DNA of 29,326 bases, taken from positions 1 through 29,326 of the forward strand of contig CAJGBW010000017.1 in the NCBI GenBank assembly GCA_904501835.1. The letters are read 5' to 3'. The first letter of the stretch is position 1. Each line of letters starts with the position of its first letter. This stretch comes from an uncultured Bacteroidales bacterium (GTDB lineage Bacteria; Bacteroidota; Bacteroidia; Bacteroidales; UBA932). Below the pieces are notes generated by a model that saw nothing but the letters and a program-made list of their open reading frames with translations, was not told where the DNA came from and ran no database searches. Below, one piece after another: positions 29,226 to 29,326 of this stretch. The position numbers were made by a program, and so were the translations under genes.

Positions 29226-29326
29226 CAGCCCGTTTGAGAAAGACGGGATATAAAATTGAAAGTTCATTGATAAGACTGTTAAGCATCATATATGAAATAT
29301 GATGTGACAAGTACAAGCAAGTACCG
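29226..29326 (+). other. Untranslated leader, possibly of an rRNA operon
   Basis: After the strong promoter come about 95 bases without a credible coding region. They include GTTCATTGA near 29260 and the repeat-like ACAAGTACAAGCAAGTACC at the very end. Similar GTTCATTGA-type and CAAGTA-type strings occur in Bacteroidota rRNA leaders and spacers, so this may be the leader of a 16S gene starting just outside the window. This is a resemblance from memory only. Confidence 0.35.

Overview
The window looks like chromosome of a Bacteroidales bacterium (Bacteroidota). Several upstream regions carry the Bacteroidota promoter signature (TTTG, 19-21 bases, TAnnTTTG). The primary sigma factor is the short 286-residue form without region 1.1. 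Strong Shine-Dalgarno sequences are largely absent. Three of the four tRNA genes lack an encoded CCA. Family content (xanthan-lyase-like amidase, TPR protein, NhaD-type antiporter, tiny sigma-70) also fits. I saw no insertion sequence, phage gene or CRISPR array.

Layout. (1) 7-166: tandem tRNA-Lys genes on the minus strand. (2) 236-7022, minus strand: a tightly packed envelope operon read M28 peptidase, MsbA-like ABC exporter, large secreted amidase, mannose-1-phosphate guanylyltransferase. (3) 7083-9859, plus strand: a secreted TPR protein coupled to a metallo-beta-lactamase-fold hydrolase, meeting a HI0933/YhiN-type flavoprotein tail to tail. (4) 11160-13936, plus strand: tRNA-Thr, an MFS transporter whose ATG lies one base after the tRNA CCA, then an HtrA/DegP protease ending in a strong terminator. 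(5) 14008-19499, plus strand: rpoD and argS, then three reductase genes (SRD5A-like 5-alpha-reductase, Old Yellow Enzyme family flavoprotein, short-chain dehydrogenase), all overlapping or nearly so. (6) 19571-23387, plus strand: a small acidic protein, a ClC transporter, fabD, rpmH and tadA. (7) 23403-25285, minus strand: a TSCPD-domain protein, an NhaD-type antiporter and tRNA-Gln. (8) 25534-27272, plus strand: an unknown exported protein coupled to a HAD hydrolase. (9) 27309-29043, minus strand: an AMP-forming acyl ligase and a stand-alone acyl carrier protein. (10) A strong plus-strand promoter at 29195-29225 fires out of the window, possibly into an rRNA operon.

The most interesting unit is the reductase trio at 16676-19499. 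Its first gene is strikingly like vertebrate steroid 5-alpha-reductase. The combination of 5-alpha-reductase, OYE-type enone reductase and SDR matches the kind of cluster reported in gut Bacteroidales that reduce 3-oxo-delta-4 bile acids or steroids to allo/iso forms. Here it sits downstream of rpoD and argS, so it may be expressed constitutively. Substrate and activity are inference from family and context.
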